Assembly (NCBI GenBank): GCA_011316305.1
Contig: SAUG01000012.1
Span: 744,001-808,000 of the forward strand
Direction of reading: 5' to 3'
Length of the DNA: 64,000 nt
DNA from: Rusavskia elegans
Lineage: Eukaryota > Ascomycota > Lecanoromycetes > Teloschistales > Teloschistaceae
This document shows positions 24,901-36,594 of the stretch, in pieces (the first letter of the stretch is position 1; every line of letters starts with the position of its first letter). Position numbers and translations under genes: made by a program. The notes under the pieces are model-generated. The model was not told the DNA's origin. It saw only the letters and a list, made by a program, of their open reading frames with translations, and did not search any database.

Positions 24901-27900
24901 TAGCATGAACTTGTTAATACGCTCTTCAATTTTCGTATAGAGATCGTTCTTGAACCTCAAGTCGTTATCCACTTTCCACGTTATCCTGGTCCGTGGCACA
25001 ATAACTTCAAGCAGGGCTATCGGATCATAGTGCACACGTAAAGCGAGTTCCTTGAAGCCAAAATAACGTAGATGATCCCTATGCAGATCGTGTGGACAGA
25101 CGTCTGCCCGTGCATGCACGTCCTTACTCCAGAATGAGAGCTCGAGGTACTTGCCGAAAGAGTATTTCCACGTACTCTCTGACATGGGCATGACCTGGGT
25201 CTCTTTTCCGCAGACTCGACAGCAGCTCCACATCAGGATCGTATCCTGAAGCCCGCGAAGCTTACACGGATAACGCTCGACGAAGACACTGATCTGCGCT
25301 TCGCCGTGGACGTACTGACGATGATGATCGAACATCTTCCTCTCACAACCGTTTGCAGTACAGATGGTGTTGGCGCCGAAGCAGAGGTCTTCAACGTATT
25401 GTCCGAGAGTGCAATCCGCCTCAAAATCCTCGTTGGTTTCATGCTCGTTGTAGAAACCCAGAGCAAGCAGGTCAGGTCCGGAGCAGGGCGTCGTAGTCAC
25501 TGTGCAAACGACGCTGTACAGCACAGCAATATTCTGATGGGCGCGAGGATCGAAGAGGTTGATGTTGCCAGAGATGTATGTTTCCCACTGCTTACTTTGC
25601 ACCTGATAATTGTGCAGAGCTTTGTCGTATTCAGCATCGTGCACAGCATGCAAGACTTCGCGAACGCTCTTTGAGGCAGCTCGCACAGTCTCGTGGACCA
25701 TCTCAGGCTTGATTAACTCGAAAGTTTGCGACTCCGTTTTCTCGTCCAGCTTTTCAGCCTCGGATATGTCAAGATCTCGCAGTCGTCGGAGGTAAGCTAA
25801 CCGGCGTTCCTGTTCTCTGGCACGCATGAGTAAGTAAGGCTGCATAAACTTCACAAACGGTGAAGCGGAGAGAATCTTAGTCCGGTGTTCCTCGACCATA
25901 TCGCTGTAGAACGTGGGCATGGGGATATCCTCCGGCACGTTGGTATCGACCGAGTCGTCCGGCGTCCTCGAGTCTGGAAACGAGGGTTTGGAAATGGAAC
26001 TTCGCAAGACATCAGCATTCGATACATCTGCCGAGGTGTTGTCTGCATCATAATTGAGCTTGTGGCTGGCAATATTGATCGCATCATCTGGTGGAGCTGC
26101 GTCCGCGTGAGCTGCCCGAGTTGCTTTCCGAGCAGTATTGGGCCCTGGCGAGAGCGCGCCGCTATGAGCAGCCGATGGAATGAGCGCAAATTCGTCCCTC
26201 ATCAGACAAGTCTCAAGCTTGAGGTTATACACCACGTAAATCATGAACTCCGTTATCCGCTTCATCTTTGCTAATATGGTGTCGCTTGCACCACGAAGCA
26301 CCACGGTGCATCCAAGCTCTTTCGCGCAGCCAGATATGAACATGTATGTTTTTCTTCTGCCATCACGCACATAAGTCTTTAAATAGAAACTGGAGCATTT
26401 GCCAGGCTGAGGTGCCTTGATTGCTAGTTTGTCGATGGATGTTATGATGCGAGTCTGTGAGCATCGGGAGACAGCTTCGAGAACCGAGGCTTTCACATTA
26501 TATGCTGTAGCAATATTTGCTTTCTCGAGAAATTCGAGTGCTAGTCCAGACACATTGCGCTCTACGAGCAAGAGGTTTGGCTGTAGCGCCGCAATCCTGT
26601 TGACCAGGTTCTGGAGAAATTCTCTTTCTTGCCGGATGACGGGCTCCAAACTCATGAAATGCTGCTGATGTCGAGCGTACTCAAGTGGGAACGTGAGTAT
26701 GAGGATACTCGGATGAGGGATACTTCGGGGCATCGACTTCAGAGCAAGGTTCTTCGAGAACACCAGCCCTGAAACATACAAAGTATCGTCAGGCTTTCCA
26801 CCAGGTATCTTCTTCAGCTTGACATAGTGCCGAATATCAATATCATCCCCATTTTGTACATCAGGGTTGACATCGTCTGTAGCCTGTAGCAATATGGGTA
26901 TAAGAGCTTTCTCCCAGCTGCTGACTGAAGGTATATGGGAATCTTGTAGGAGTTGCCGAAGCAGCCTGCGTACATGTTGAAGGCTTGCACTATTCAATTC
27001 CACGGCAGGCGCGGCAGCCCCCCTCATCGACGAACTTCGAATCATTCGAGGGCCCATTGCTGGTGCACCACTTGCGGACATCATCTGCACCAATGCAGAA
27101 CTGCTGAAACTTTCGTGCAGATTCGTATTTGAGACCGGAATTGCCGCACTCATTCGATGGGCGCGTGGCGAAGGACGAAGGTGTAGATTCCCAACAGTGT
27201 TTAGATTGCGCCTTCTTGAATTACGAGCGTTCGGGGTTCTAGAACTGTTGATGCTGATATTGTCAGTGTCTCGACTCGCGAAAGTCACACCACTTAAGCT
27301 TTTGTCGCCAGCTCGAGAACGGCTTTTCTTCGAGGGTCCTAGGTACCCAGCCAGAGTGGTCTTCTCGTCAAAGCTTCGTGATATCCCTTCGCCGTTGATG
27401 GCAGCTGCAATTCCAATCTGTTCGTCCCCACTGGATGCGTCGTCAGAGAGATAAGGCGCTAGATCTGGATCGATGATATTGTCATCATGGAAGGCTGGAA
27501 GCCTCTGGCGCTTTTCTTCTGCGACATTCCGGTGGAAAGGAGCGCTGTCCTCAAAAAGAGTTTTTGTCCCGCGATGATGAAGGTGACGAGAGTTATGGCG
27601 TCGGTGGCCTGGCGTAAAAGGCCTGCTCAAATGCGCAGATTTGAGAGATCTGGAAGAAGACGGGCGCAGCAAAGTTCGTTCGGCTTCGATTTCGACTACA
27701 GAAGGCTTTTGGCTTGCGTCGCCTTTGGACATACGAGTTGCAGGGATAGACATGGTGGGTGCTGCGAGATCCGAATGTTTGGGGCTTTGCCTACTACCAC
27801 GGAATGACCCTGTCCTCGAGCTAGGACCGGGGTTGCCTAGGGCATCACTTGCACCAGCGCTTCCGTGGCGAGGCCTCAGACTGGGTGCGGGGATACTACT

Positions 27901-29601
27901 GTCATTAGAGAACTCTGACGAGTCATCGTAGCCGTCAATGATGCCTTCACACGGTTTGCAAACTCTAATCGACCCAGGGTGTCCAAATTGGGCTCCAGGA
28001 AGGATTGAGGTGCATTTGGCGTCGATTATCTGGCCGCAAGTCCCTATGGCAGAGTCTCAGCTTCTGAGCATTGACGAGTTTTGGTGGCGACGGATGTCTT
28101 GGAGTATGCACAAGGGAACAGTGTGCTGTCCATGAAATATCTAATAGGGGACGCCCAGACCAAAAACAAACGGGATGCCTGAGCACTTACTACAATGATG
28201 TTTCCTACGAAAGGTGGAAAATGGGTCTCCACAGTAAAAGCAGTCTCTTGCATTCTCGTCTTTCATCCAATATTCCTTGTCTAATACTCTGTTCCTGGTT
28301 TGGGAGAGTGTACTCTGAGATATGTTTACGAAATTCTGCTCTTTGGAGCTCGGCATCCGTGCAAAGGGATTCGTAGGTCCCAAGGATGACGTGTCACTTC
28401 TTCTCAGATCGAATGACGGTTGTTTTTGCACCGACACAGGAGGCGTCATATCTGGTGTGACTGGGCCGGTCCCTCGTGCAGGTGCTTTGTTCAAAGAGTC
28501 CGTAACAGGAGAGCCAAGAAGCTCTTCTTTTGCTAGCCTTGTACCATGTGGTGTACGTGAAGATTCTTTCTGCGGGGTTCCAGCATGGGTGACAATTCTT
28601 GGAGGCTCCAGGGGCGGCTTGATAGGTGTGAAGTAGTCCAGATCTTGAGTCTTGCTTGACTCAAAGCGTTGTCGTCCATCGACGCCTTGACTCAACGGCC
28701 GCTCCTTCAGACGTTGCGCTGCTTCCGTAGTATGATCAACGATCGTTTGGGAGTACTCCTCCTTCCGTGGTTCGGGAGCCGATGGATTTTCCGCATGAGA
28801 GGCGGAAGTTTTTTGCTTATTGACGGTCTCGTTCAACTGTTCTTCGGCTCGTGACGAGAGATGACCTTTTCCTGTGCTGGTCGCATGTTGACTCCTATGA
28901 TCATCTTTGCTATCAGACACACTGGCCTCAGCAATGGCTGGGCTGACGACTGTAGTCGGAAGAGCCAATGGAGCGAGAGGTGACTTCAGAGGCAGATTAG
29001 GAGTCAGTGACCCCTTGTTTGGTGCAGTCGTAGCTCCAAGGACGAGGTTAGGCTTGGCATTCCGGCCTTGATTCGCACCTTTCGAGAATTCAGTGCTTTC
29101 TTTTGTCTGTGGATCTGGCGAGTTCACCGATTCTTGAGTGAGAGACACTGCTGAATCATTCGGGCCGAGGAAGGGGTGAGGCTTGGCACGGGCGATGGGT
29201 GCTGGTGTGGGAGGTGCGAGCTTCGGGCTCCGAAGCGGCGTCTCGTCGAAGTTCCCATGTTCCCCAGCAGCCTGAGTGACAATATCGCGGACGTTACCCA
29301 CTGATGCTTTGACTTTCCTGTAGAATCCACTCAGTCCACCTTGTAATTCGCCCGCAAGACCCTTGGTCTCCCCACCTTGTGAGGATGAAGGTGGGGAGGT
29401 GTATTCATTGAAGGTAGTGAGAGTATCTGAGCGGCTGGCGTACTGGTTGATCTGGTCAAGGGACTGGGCAAGAGTATCTTTGTCGAGCTGTGATGCACCG
29501 GCAGAGGAGCCTCTCGAGCCACGGCGGGAGTGAATCTTCTGGAGGAGGTCGAAGGTAGAGGCAGAGGGACTTCTATCGGTAGCTGCAGGCTCGGTGTTCA
29601 T
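21979..29601 (-). CDS. FAB1: 1-phosphatidylinositol-3-phosphate 5-kinase Fab1/PIKfyve
   Basis: Two exons, 29601-28191 and 28043-21979, with a 147-bp intron (gtaagt..catag) that splits an Arg codon inside the FYVE finger, give 2,491 residues, a usual size for filamentous fungi. The start is the ATG at 29601; the upstream TTG in the same frame is not needed. Order of domains: FYVE zinc finger at residues 453-502 (FRRKHHC then RTCGQ, ending RVCKPC), which binds PtdIns3P; a TCP-1/chaperonin-like domain at about 855-1090; a Cys-rich CCR region at about 1270-1500; long disordered linkers; and a PIP-kinase domain at about 2100-2480 with RFVLK (Lys near 2254), RIFDLKGS, MDYSLM and IID. The enzyme makes PtdIns(3,5)P2 on endosomal and vacuolar membranes, with Vac14 and Fig4 as known partners, and controls vacuole size and retrograde traffic. 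Residue 478 is Asp where a Cys ligand is usual. Confidence 0.97.
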
Positions 29602-30080
29602 GATCCAGATGGAAAGATGCAAAACACATGGTCGACCACCCCGGTTCTGTTTGCTTTAGCGAAGGCAGAAAACATGGGTGAGAAAGTCTCAAGATAAACG
29701 GGTTATGCAAAGTAAGGCTGATTGGCTGGATTGTGTAGGGAGGCAAGATGGGCGGAAATATTGAAGTATAAAAACCCCTTCATGGAGGTGGGACCGTTAA
29801 GACTCTCCTCTTAATCTATCAGTGTCAACTGTACTAGTACGGAGTACTAGTAAAGATCCACTCAGGTTCCGAGCGGCCGTTAAGCGCCACGGGTGGCTAA
29901 TGTACCCCGCAAACTACTTAGGGTTCACGTCTTCCGACACGATTACTTCAGATACGATTACTTCAGTGCACGCGTCAGAGGTCATTTCTATTATCTTGTG
30001 AAGACTTGACATTCATTGTGGCCCTGAAACGATCAGCCGCCAAAGACCGCTTGCAACCATGCATGGAGGGGTAATACGTC
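29602..30080. promoter_or_regulatory. Divergent promoter region, FAB1 and TPP1/Est3-like gene
   Basis: 479 bp between two start codons facing away from each other. It holds a perfect 9-bp inverted repeat with a 3-bp centre at 29832-29852 (tactagtac gga gtactagta) and a 15-bp tandem duplication around 29939-29966 (cgattacttcagata). A single TTAGGG occurs at about 29920; one copy is not meaningful by itself. The promoter role is inferred from gene layout. Confidence 0.5.
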
Positions 30081-33000
30081 ATGGATATCATGGAAGCATG
30101 GCTATCCGCTACTATCAAGCAAGACCTCGAACAAACTCTGGGGGTTGCGGGCAGCCAACCACTTGGCTCGCTGAATGGTGCTTATGAAGATGATGGAAGC
30201 AAAATCCGGGTGAAGGCTTCAAAGCCCGGGGTTGTGCAAATAGTCAAGGTGAGGCTTCCATGAGTGTCTTTTCTTTGTCTTGGTGCAGAGGACCTTTGGT
30301 GAAGCTGTACCGATTATTCGGTCTTCGAGACTTTGAATCTAATCAGAGCTTGTCGGATCAGTGGGAGAAATATGACGAACCTTTCGCGCCTTGGATATCG
30401 GACTCTTCCGTCAGACTGAAAGCAATCTTTGCCCCGAAAACTGCTGCACAACATGAGAATATAATTGGCAAGCGAATCACCAAGGAGATTGTCGGCAACA
30501 TTATCCAACTTGAGGAAGCCGAGATCGTTGCCTCTTGTGTTCATGGATGCCCAAGGACCAGAAAGATCACACTGCTCATCAACAAATTCAAGTTGATTGG
30601 ATCAGACACTTCTGCTCAGATCGGCAATCCACGGCCATTCGACGCGACTCACGAGTTCGAAGAATTGCTCCAGAAGCTCTCGGCATTCCGTGGGGTCGAG
30701 GGCAATACTAATCATGCCCTTAGTGCCCAAGGGACTCCTGAGAAACGCTCTGCTGCAGGTCCTCGACTAGGCAGTTTCATTCCCATAAATCCTGATCGAT
30801 ATGGAAGCCAACAGATCTTTAGCCAGGTGCCTGTTCGTCACGACTCAAGCGATGCCGCCGCTATTACCGACCGACAATCCTTGGGTGGGTCACGATTATC
30901 AGGCTGGACAAACAACCAGACGGACAAACTCACGGAGTTGTTGAAAGCTAAGAAGGCGCCAAAGGGGTTGACACATCCAGCAACTAATACCGCATCCCCT
31001 GAAGCTACACCTGTAACTTCTGAGCAGAAAGGGCCGGTGGCTTTCGCTCTGTCTCGAACAGGGGAAGCAGACGCTCCCATTGCATTGCCTAAGCCAAAGG
31101 ACAGGGTCCAAAAAAAAGCTAAACAAAAGAGGATCAGGTCTAGAGATCTTCGAATATCTAAGGATCAACAGGACGTCCTGGATTCTGAGGATTCTTGGTT
31201 TCCAGCCAAACCTGGCCGTAGAGGCCCTGTTGCAAACATACCTCCCGCCATACGTGAAGAAGTCATTCAGTCCATGAAAGCCAAGGCCGCGAAACAAAAT
31301 TCTCGCGAACACGAGGGTACCCCTGAAAACAGTTCAGCAAAGATTACCGAGCCTGTAGTGGAAGAGGAGCTCGAAGAGGCGGCTGGGACACAGCCCGAGG
31401 TTTTGATATCAAGTCAAGACTGGCCAGCATCGTCCCCCGATCCTGCACCGCGGCGCGAGCTAACACGGTACGAGCTTCCACCCAATAGTGACCCAACGAC
31501 TGCCGACGGCATGGATCTCGACAGCAATGGGGAATTGCAGTATGACACTGGTTCTCCAAACAAAGCATCATCATCTGAGTATCAGAATGAGCAAGCGCAG
31601 CTACCTCGCAGTACTCCGGCCCACGGTAGAAACAGCAGCGACAGCAAGTCGGCGGTGGTTAGCATGAGCACCACCGAGTCAGACGACGACGGCCAACGCA
31701 ACACCATGGCGCCTCGTGTAGACCAGTCAGATAACGAATCTGAGCTGGAAACGTCAGTGTTACTTAAACTTGGGGAGCAGAACATATCATCCGGGGAGCC
31801 TCTATCCACACAAGAAGTGCCGGCCACAGCCATACAGCCTGAAGAATCTGTTCTACAGGTCAAAAGAACGCCGTACGGTGCTTCTGGTCATGACAAGCCC
31901 ACGTCCACAGGTAATCAACCTTATCCAGCCCCTAGCCGCCTCGCTTCGCCATCTAAGAGACGGCGGATAGACGACTCTGGCAGGGCACACAATGTCGAGG
32001 TTCTTGAAGATCAGACTCATACGTCCTCCCTTGACTCTGACAGGAACCACGATCTAGATATGTTCACTAGTCAGTCAGCTCTAATCCAAAGTTCCGGCGT
32101 GGATAAGACCCGGCTCGCACACATGACCCAGCAGGAAGCGCCTTGGAAACAGAATCCACCGAAACCGACATTAGCAGCGGTACCTTCTGAAATATTCATT
32201 GATCCATTAAATATCCAAGAAGAGATAGGGCCTAATCCTGAGCATCCACAATTCTCTCCTTACGTGTCAAAGCGACGAAAGTTGCACAAGGCTTCCATCA
32301 GCTTCGATTTTAGTCAGGACGAAATTCCAAAGGAGGATCCCTCTGTTACTGCGCGCAGATGTCGTGAAGAATTCATGGCTCGCAGGAAGGTTTCTCATCC
32401 AGAAGCTCCTACCTCACCTTACCATAGAGCGCCTGGAACATTGACGATTTCAGAGAGGGACAAAAGTGCACAAATGATGAGTCCCGAACAATCAGACGTG
32501 ATGGTTGATAAAGAAAAGCAATCGCTGAATACTTTTGGAACAGCTGGTGATCCAGACAGAGTACTTCCTCACCATCAAGTAAGCCAAGACAATACCAGTC
32601 GATCCATTCAGAGGTACCACCCAGAAGCTAGCAGCTCAGAAAGTGCCGCTTCGCCCCATCAAGTGGCGAATCCCTCAACTGCCGTCAGTGAGCCATACTC
32701 CAGTCCTGAATTGGATTCGAATATCAACCCAGCATCCCAAAAGCCTACGATTGCAAGTCTCGAGCAGCCCCATTCAGTCCTTGAGAACCCCAATGTCCAT
32801 CCCAGCCTGAACAGTTTAACAACAAAGCTTGACAAGATAACTAGCACAGAAACCTCCCAGCAGTCGAACCCAAGCGGACAAGCACAATCCCTACCAGAAC
32901 TTATGACACCTGCCTTGAGTCAATCAGATCTACCAGAATTTTCTACAGCAGCCCAAGATACTAACACACAATCGGCTATCTATCTCCAATTCAGATCGGT

Positions 33001-34141
33001 CTACCCCGAGTATCATAGCAGTCAGGAAAACTTCCTTGACATGTGCAAGAAGATAGACCAGCTTTTCCGATGTGACCGAATGGAGCATAGATCTCTATGG
33101 GATGATTTCATCATCCGTTATCAGCTGGATTATCCACAATATCTTGAGCGTTGTGTTAAGAATTTTGAGGATCCCAAGACCTACGAACGCTTTTACCGAG
33201 ATGAAATAGATGAGCCAAGATTCAACAAACGTGTCTTACTTCCAAGCACTCTAGGCAGAGCACTTCCTCTTGGTCCCACTTCTCTTGTCGCTTCAACATA
33301 TGATCCTGAGGACGATGTGACCACAAAAGAATTGCCCATGGCGAAATCCGGTGTACGGCGTCCATTATCATCGGGAGGTATCAGTCGCTCAAGTCCTGTC
33401 TTAGGTGCCGTTGACGAGACCCTTTCTTCACACCAGCCGCGTATTACAAAAGAGGGGAATCGCAAGCATCATTCAAAGGTTAACCTGGAGGACTCCATGA
33501 AGAGACGTACCGATCAGCATTACGCGCCTAAATCAGGCCAACATATTGACTTGATTTTACAGAGTTCTTCCCCATCAACACCGCCAGCAGCACAGACGCG
33601 TTTGGCTACGGAAGGTTCGGTTCCCAAGTCATCACGTCGCCTGCCTTGGCTACAGCATACTGCCACAGCTTCCGAAGCGAACAGTAAACGAGACAGTCCA
33701 GTCGTTCCGTTGTCGCGGAGGCATCGTCCAGAGCGACCTCTGCCTACCATAAGTCCAAGCAAGGACGATTCCACAAGCATCGGTACTAATCATAGCGTGG
33801 AAGTCACTCATCATTCCATAAAACAAGCTGCGGAGCACTCGCGGCCCAGGTTGTTAGAACAGTCACACAAGGCAAAGTCCAGGGGTACGAGGAATCTCAA
33901 TACGCCTGTCGAGGACGCGAATACATCGGGTTCAAGGGAGCCGGGTTTTTTGCAAGTGGATGCCCATAACGTGAATGAAGGATGGAAGGACCATCCGACG
34001 TCTTTACAAGGCTTCACCAAATTTCACCAAGCCATCAAACCCGGACGAGGCAACTCTTGGGCACGGAAGGAGGACTTCAAGAATCCGAAGGGTGAAGTCA
34101 AGGGTGGTAAGACGTTACATGTCATGGACTGGCGTTTGTGA
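30081..34141 (+). CDS. Large OB-fold protein, TPP1/Est3-like (putative telomere protein)
   Basis: Exon 1 is 30081-30248 (56 codons; a second ATG lies at 30090). The donor gtgagg is clear. Two downstream acceptors, aatcag (exon from 30347) or gatcag (from 30362), keep the frame and give 1,320 or 1,315 residues. The pyrimidine-rich acceptor tgcag near 30288 looks stronger but leads to a stop. Residues 5 to about 155 read as an OB fold: WLSATIKQDL, then VVQIVK, then PWISDSSVRLKAIF, GNIIQLEEAEIV and KITLLINKFKLIG. This pattern recalls the TPP1/Est3 family, which bridges telomere end-binding proteins and telomerase. A long disordered Ser/Pro/Gln-rich linker follows. A conserved-looking helical block lies at about 930-1025 (LWDDFIIRYQLDYPQYL, YERFYRDEIDEPRFNKR), and the C-terminus PGRGNSWARKEDF..MDWRL also looks conserved. 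The telomere assignment rests on pattern only. Confidence 0.6.
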
Positions 34142-34495
34142 ATGGCTTCAAATGGGCACGGTCTTGTATTGACACGAGAATGTCTGGAGGAGCGTCTTAC
34201 ATTCAGTGTGCAGTGCATAGGCTTCGTATACCCTTTTCAATTGAGTACATATTGCAATATATGATCAAACCATAAATCATCATAGCAGAAGGTGTACGTC
34301 CATGTGAACTTCAACAAGCCGCCATCAATCCGAATGCAGAAAGAATTGCTCTTAGAGGAAGGGAGAACAGGCGCCTGTTATTGGTGATTCTCATGCGTCC
34401 CCTCGGAGGATTGCGGTTCGGCAACGAAGAACAAGCTCGTCGACAGATAATTAACATGCTTTATGATTGTTATTTCCGAAAATCGCTACCTGTCT
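34142..34495. other. Intergenic
   Basis: 3' region of the TPP1/Est3-like gene and upstream flank of the tRNA gene. No open frame or structured element could be supported. Confidence 0.5.
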
Positions 34496-34575
34496 GGCCT
34501 GCTAGTCTAGCGGTTATGACGCTTCCTTTACATGGTGTGCGGAAGAGGTCGCAGGTTCGATCCCTGCGTAGGTCA
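34496..34575 (+). tRNA. tRNA-Val (anticodon UAC) with a 7-nt intron
   Basis: A full cloverleaf can be drawn. The acceptor stem is GGCCTGC/GTAGGTC with two G-U pairs and discriminator A. The D arm is GTCT..TGAC (three pairs); the anticodon stem is CTTCC/GGAAG with perfect pairing. A 5-nt variable loop (AGGTC) and a T arm GCAGG-TTCGATC-CCTGC follow. Between the anticodon stem strands lie 14 nt, seven more than a normal loop. Placing the intron TGGTGTG after position 37 leaves the loop TTTACAC, with anticodon TAC and position 38 C as in other fungal tRNA-Val. The B box GGTTCGATCC is intact, and a TTTT polymerase III terminator lies at 34578-34581. It is about 2.5 kb from the AT-rich border. Confidence 0.92.
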
Positions 34576-34577
34576 TG

Positions 34578-34581
34578 TTTT
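34578..34581 (+). terminator. Polymerase III T-run after tRNA-Val
   Basis: TTTT begins two bases after the mature 3' end, which is the usual position for a polymerase III stop. A longer run (acttttta) follows about 25 bases later as a possible back-up. Confidence 0.6.
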
Positions 34582-35832
34582 GCAGTCCAGGACTTCGTGT
34601 ACACTTTTTAGCGGTTTTTCCTTCACTATATTGTTTCGGCTATTTGTGTTTTTTTGATCATTAAAGTACCGGCAAGCGTATTACAGCAGGAATGGAACGA
34701 GTGTACAGCGGTTATAATAAATCTATTAGAATTAAAATCCGTTTATGAAAGGGTTTATATAAATAAAGGAAGTGCGGTAAATGCCAAGCTATAGGGCAAA
34801 CCTTGCGACATGAAGCTAATGCTGGTTCAGCATACACCTTTTAGCCAATAAGCAACCGAACCAAAGTCAGGTTCAGGAATCTTTGTCTGGTTTCAGTACA
34901 GAGTAGTACGGTCGTCTTAGATGACTTCTGAATTCTAATCCATGGGCATTTCCTGGGGAATAAAGTCTTCATTATTATTGTTGGCTCGGAGCATTTCAAA
35001 GCGGGTCGGCACCACGAGCGGTTATAAAATGAAACTTGCCCTTGGCGGCACATGGATTAAGCGCACTTCTCACATGCTTTGGGGCTGGTCCTCGACTTGC
35101 AACGTCACAAGCCTGATACTTACATACATTCCGATCGAGCAATTTCCATGAGATCGGAAACGCTGGTCTGAAGCCTCAAGCAACAGCAATTCTTATTAAG
35201 ACAGTACCCTAGGACGGTTCGAGCTACGAAGTATCACGCATGGTGGTCTAGTCTTTTGGAGACGGGATCTTTCAGACTGGAAAGTGGGATGGAGAATGCA
35301 TAGCAGGGGAGGTCGTCATGGCTATGACTTGATTTGTCGACTCTTGCCCCTCCAGCGATTCTGGGTGTCGTTCGTTGTTCGCTCAAGGCCGCACCCCAGA
35401 AGGATTGTGATATCTGAGTCTTGGTCTTGGTCTTCAAAGATGTCCATGACTTAAGGGGTGGCTCAAGGTTCTCAAACGGCTTATGTGTGTCCGTCAAGCC
35501 TACAGACGAGGCCATGACAAGGCGATACCTCCTTACGTTCGCTTCCTCGCTATGGTCAAAGCGAGACAAGCTTCTTGTCAGAAGTGCAAGACGCCATACG
35601 TCGATCTTACATCGTCGTGTCTCAGGATTCCGCTAATGCTGAGGGAATTATCAAGTACTGCATTAACAGACGGGACTGCTGCGTATGTCATGTTATAAAG
35701 CTTGCCGTGACTGCACTCGAATCTGCAATCTGTGATCCTACACTCCACTTACTGAGAATCTTTCATACTCCGAGAATCTGGAATTCTCGTCTACTTCATT
35801 TCTTGTGTGATCCAACCCTAAATACAGTAACC
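34582..35832. other. Intergenic, no supported gene
   Basis: About 1.25 kb of normal composition. Several short overlapping open frames (for example 35234-35569, minus; 35575-36030, plus) lack family resemblance. The plus one merely runs into the real secreted-protein exon. The last 100 bp hold the likely promoter of the gene at 35833, with a repeated gagaatctttcatactcc / gagaatctgg motif. Confidence 0.5.
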
Positions 35833-36594
35833 ATGTACTTTCAAGCATCCACTCTGCTTTTGTTCTCCTCTCTTGCCATGCATACCCTTGCGGTGCCCCT
35901 TCATGCTAGACAAGCACCGAATTGCACTGCCATCGACGACACTGGTCTCAAGGAAGAGGACATCACTTTGCTTAAAGATATGTGTGAGAGGATAAGTATG
36001 TCTACGTCCCTTACCTGTCTCCTCGGCTAGATGCTTTGAAGCTGATATGTATCAGCAACAGCCGCTACAGATAGCAACGCGACTGCCTCTGCCGGCGACT
36101 CTAAGACGCAGGAGAACAGTAACCAGGACGGCGCCGTTTCAGGAACCTCGAACCAAGGTGGCCAAGGAGGAACAGGGAACGGGAACAGCATGGCAGCCAA
36201 TGGTAATGATGGAGCCAGCGGTCAGAATAGGGGTCCAGCCAATAAAGGAAGCAACAACAGTGGGGGAAGCCAGCGAGGAAAACTCACCGTCGACAAAGCG
36301 GCATCAAAGGGCGGCAGCGCAAGCGGAGAGGGAAATGGTAATGGAAACGGAGTCGTAGGGAACAACATCGGCAATGACAACGGTAATGGCAAAGATGGTG
36401 GCAATGGAGAGGGCGGTGCGAATGGCGAGGACAATAAGGGGAATAACGCCAATGGAGAGAATGGCAAGAACAACGGCCAGGGCAACGTTGGCGAGAAGAA
36501 TGGGGAGAACAATGGTGAAGGCAATACCGGCGACCAGACGGGCAATGAAGACCCGACTCCAACATCGAGCGGCTCTGGATCAGCTGCGACTTGA
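35833..36594 (+). CDS. Secreted Gly/Asn-rich low-complexity protein, 233 aa
   Basis: Two exons, 35833-35995 and 36056-36594, with a 60-bp phase-1 intron (gtatgt..atcag, gctgat branch-like site). The N-terminus (MYFQASTLLLFSSLAMHTLA) is a signal peptide, with cleavage likely after VPLHA. A short region with two cysteines follows (QAPNCTAIDDTGLKEEDITL..DMCERI). Then comes a Thr/Ser/Asn stretch and, from about residue 85, a Gly/Asn/Glu-rich tract of GNGN, GENG and NNGEG units up to the stop. No GPI signal or membrane segment is visible. I do not recognise a family. Such proteins can be wall-associated, matrix-forming or effector-like; the sequence does not decide. It lies only 0.5 kb from the RIP-mutated block. 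Confidence 0.75.

Noticed and set aside
28141..29622. Separate FYVE protein next to a separate PIP kinase
   Set aside because: The two frames join through a GT-AG intron that restores the FYVE finger within one Arg codon, giving a single normal-length Fab1.
29915..29925. TTAGGG as an interstitial telomeric repeat
   Set aside because: Only one copy occurs; a single hexamer is expected by chance.
30081..30263. Stand-alone 60-aa protein ahead of the TPP1/Est3-like gene
   Set aside because: A good donor (gtgagg) before its stop and the OB-fold continuity with the next exon show that it is exon 1.
35234..35569. 111-codon minus-strand frame
   Set aside because: No signal peptide, no family pattern, no splice partner. 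Overlapping plus frames are equally long, so I see no reason to prefer it.
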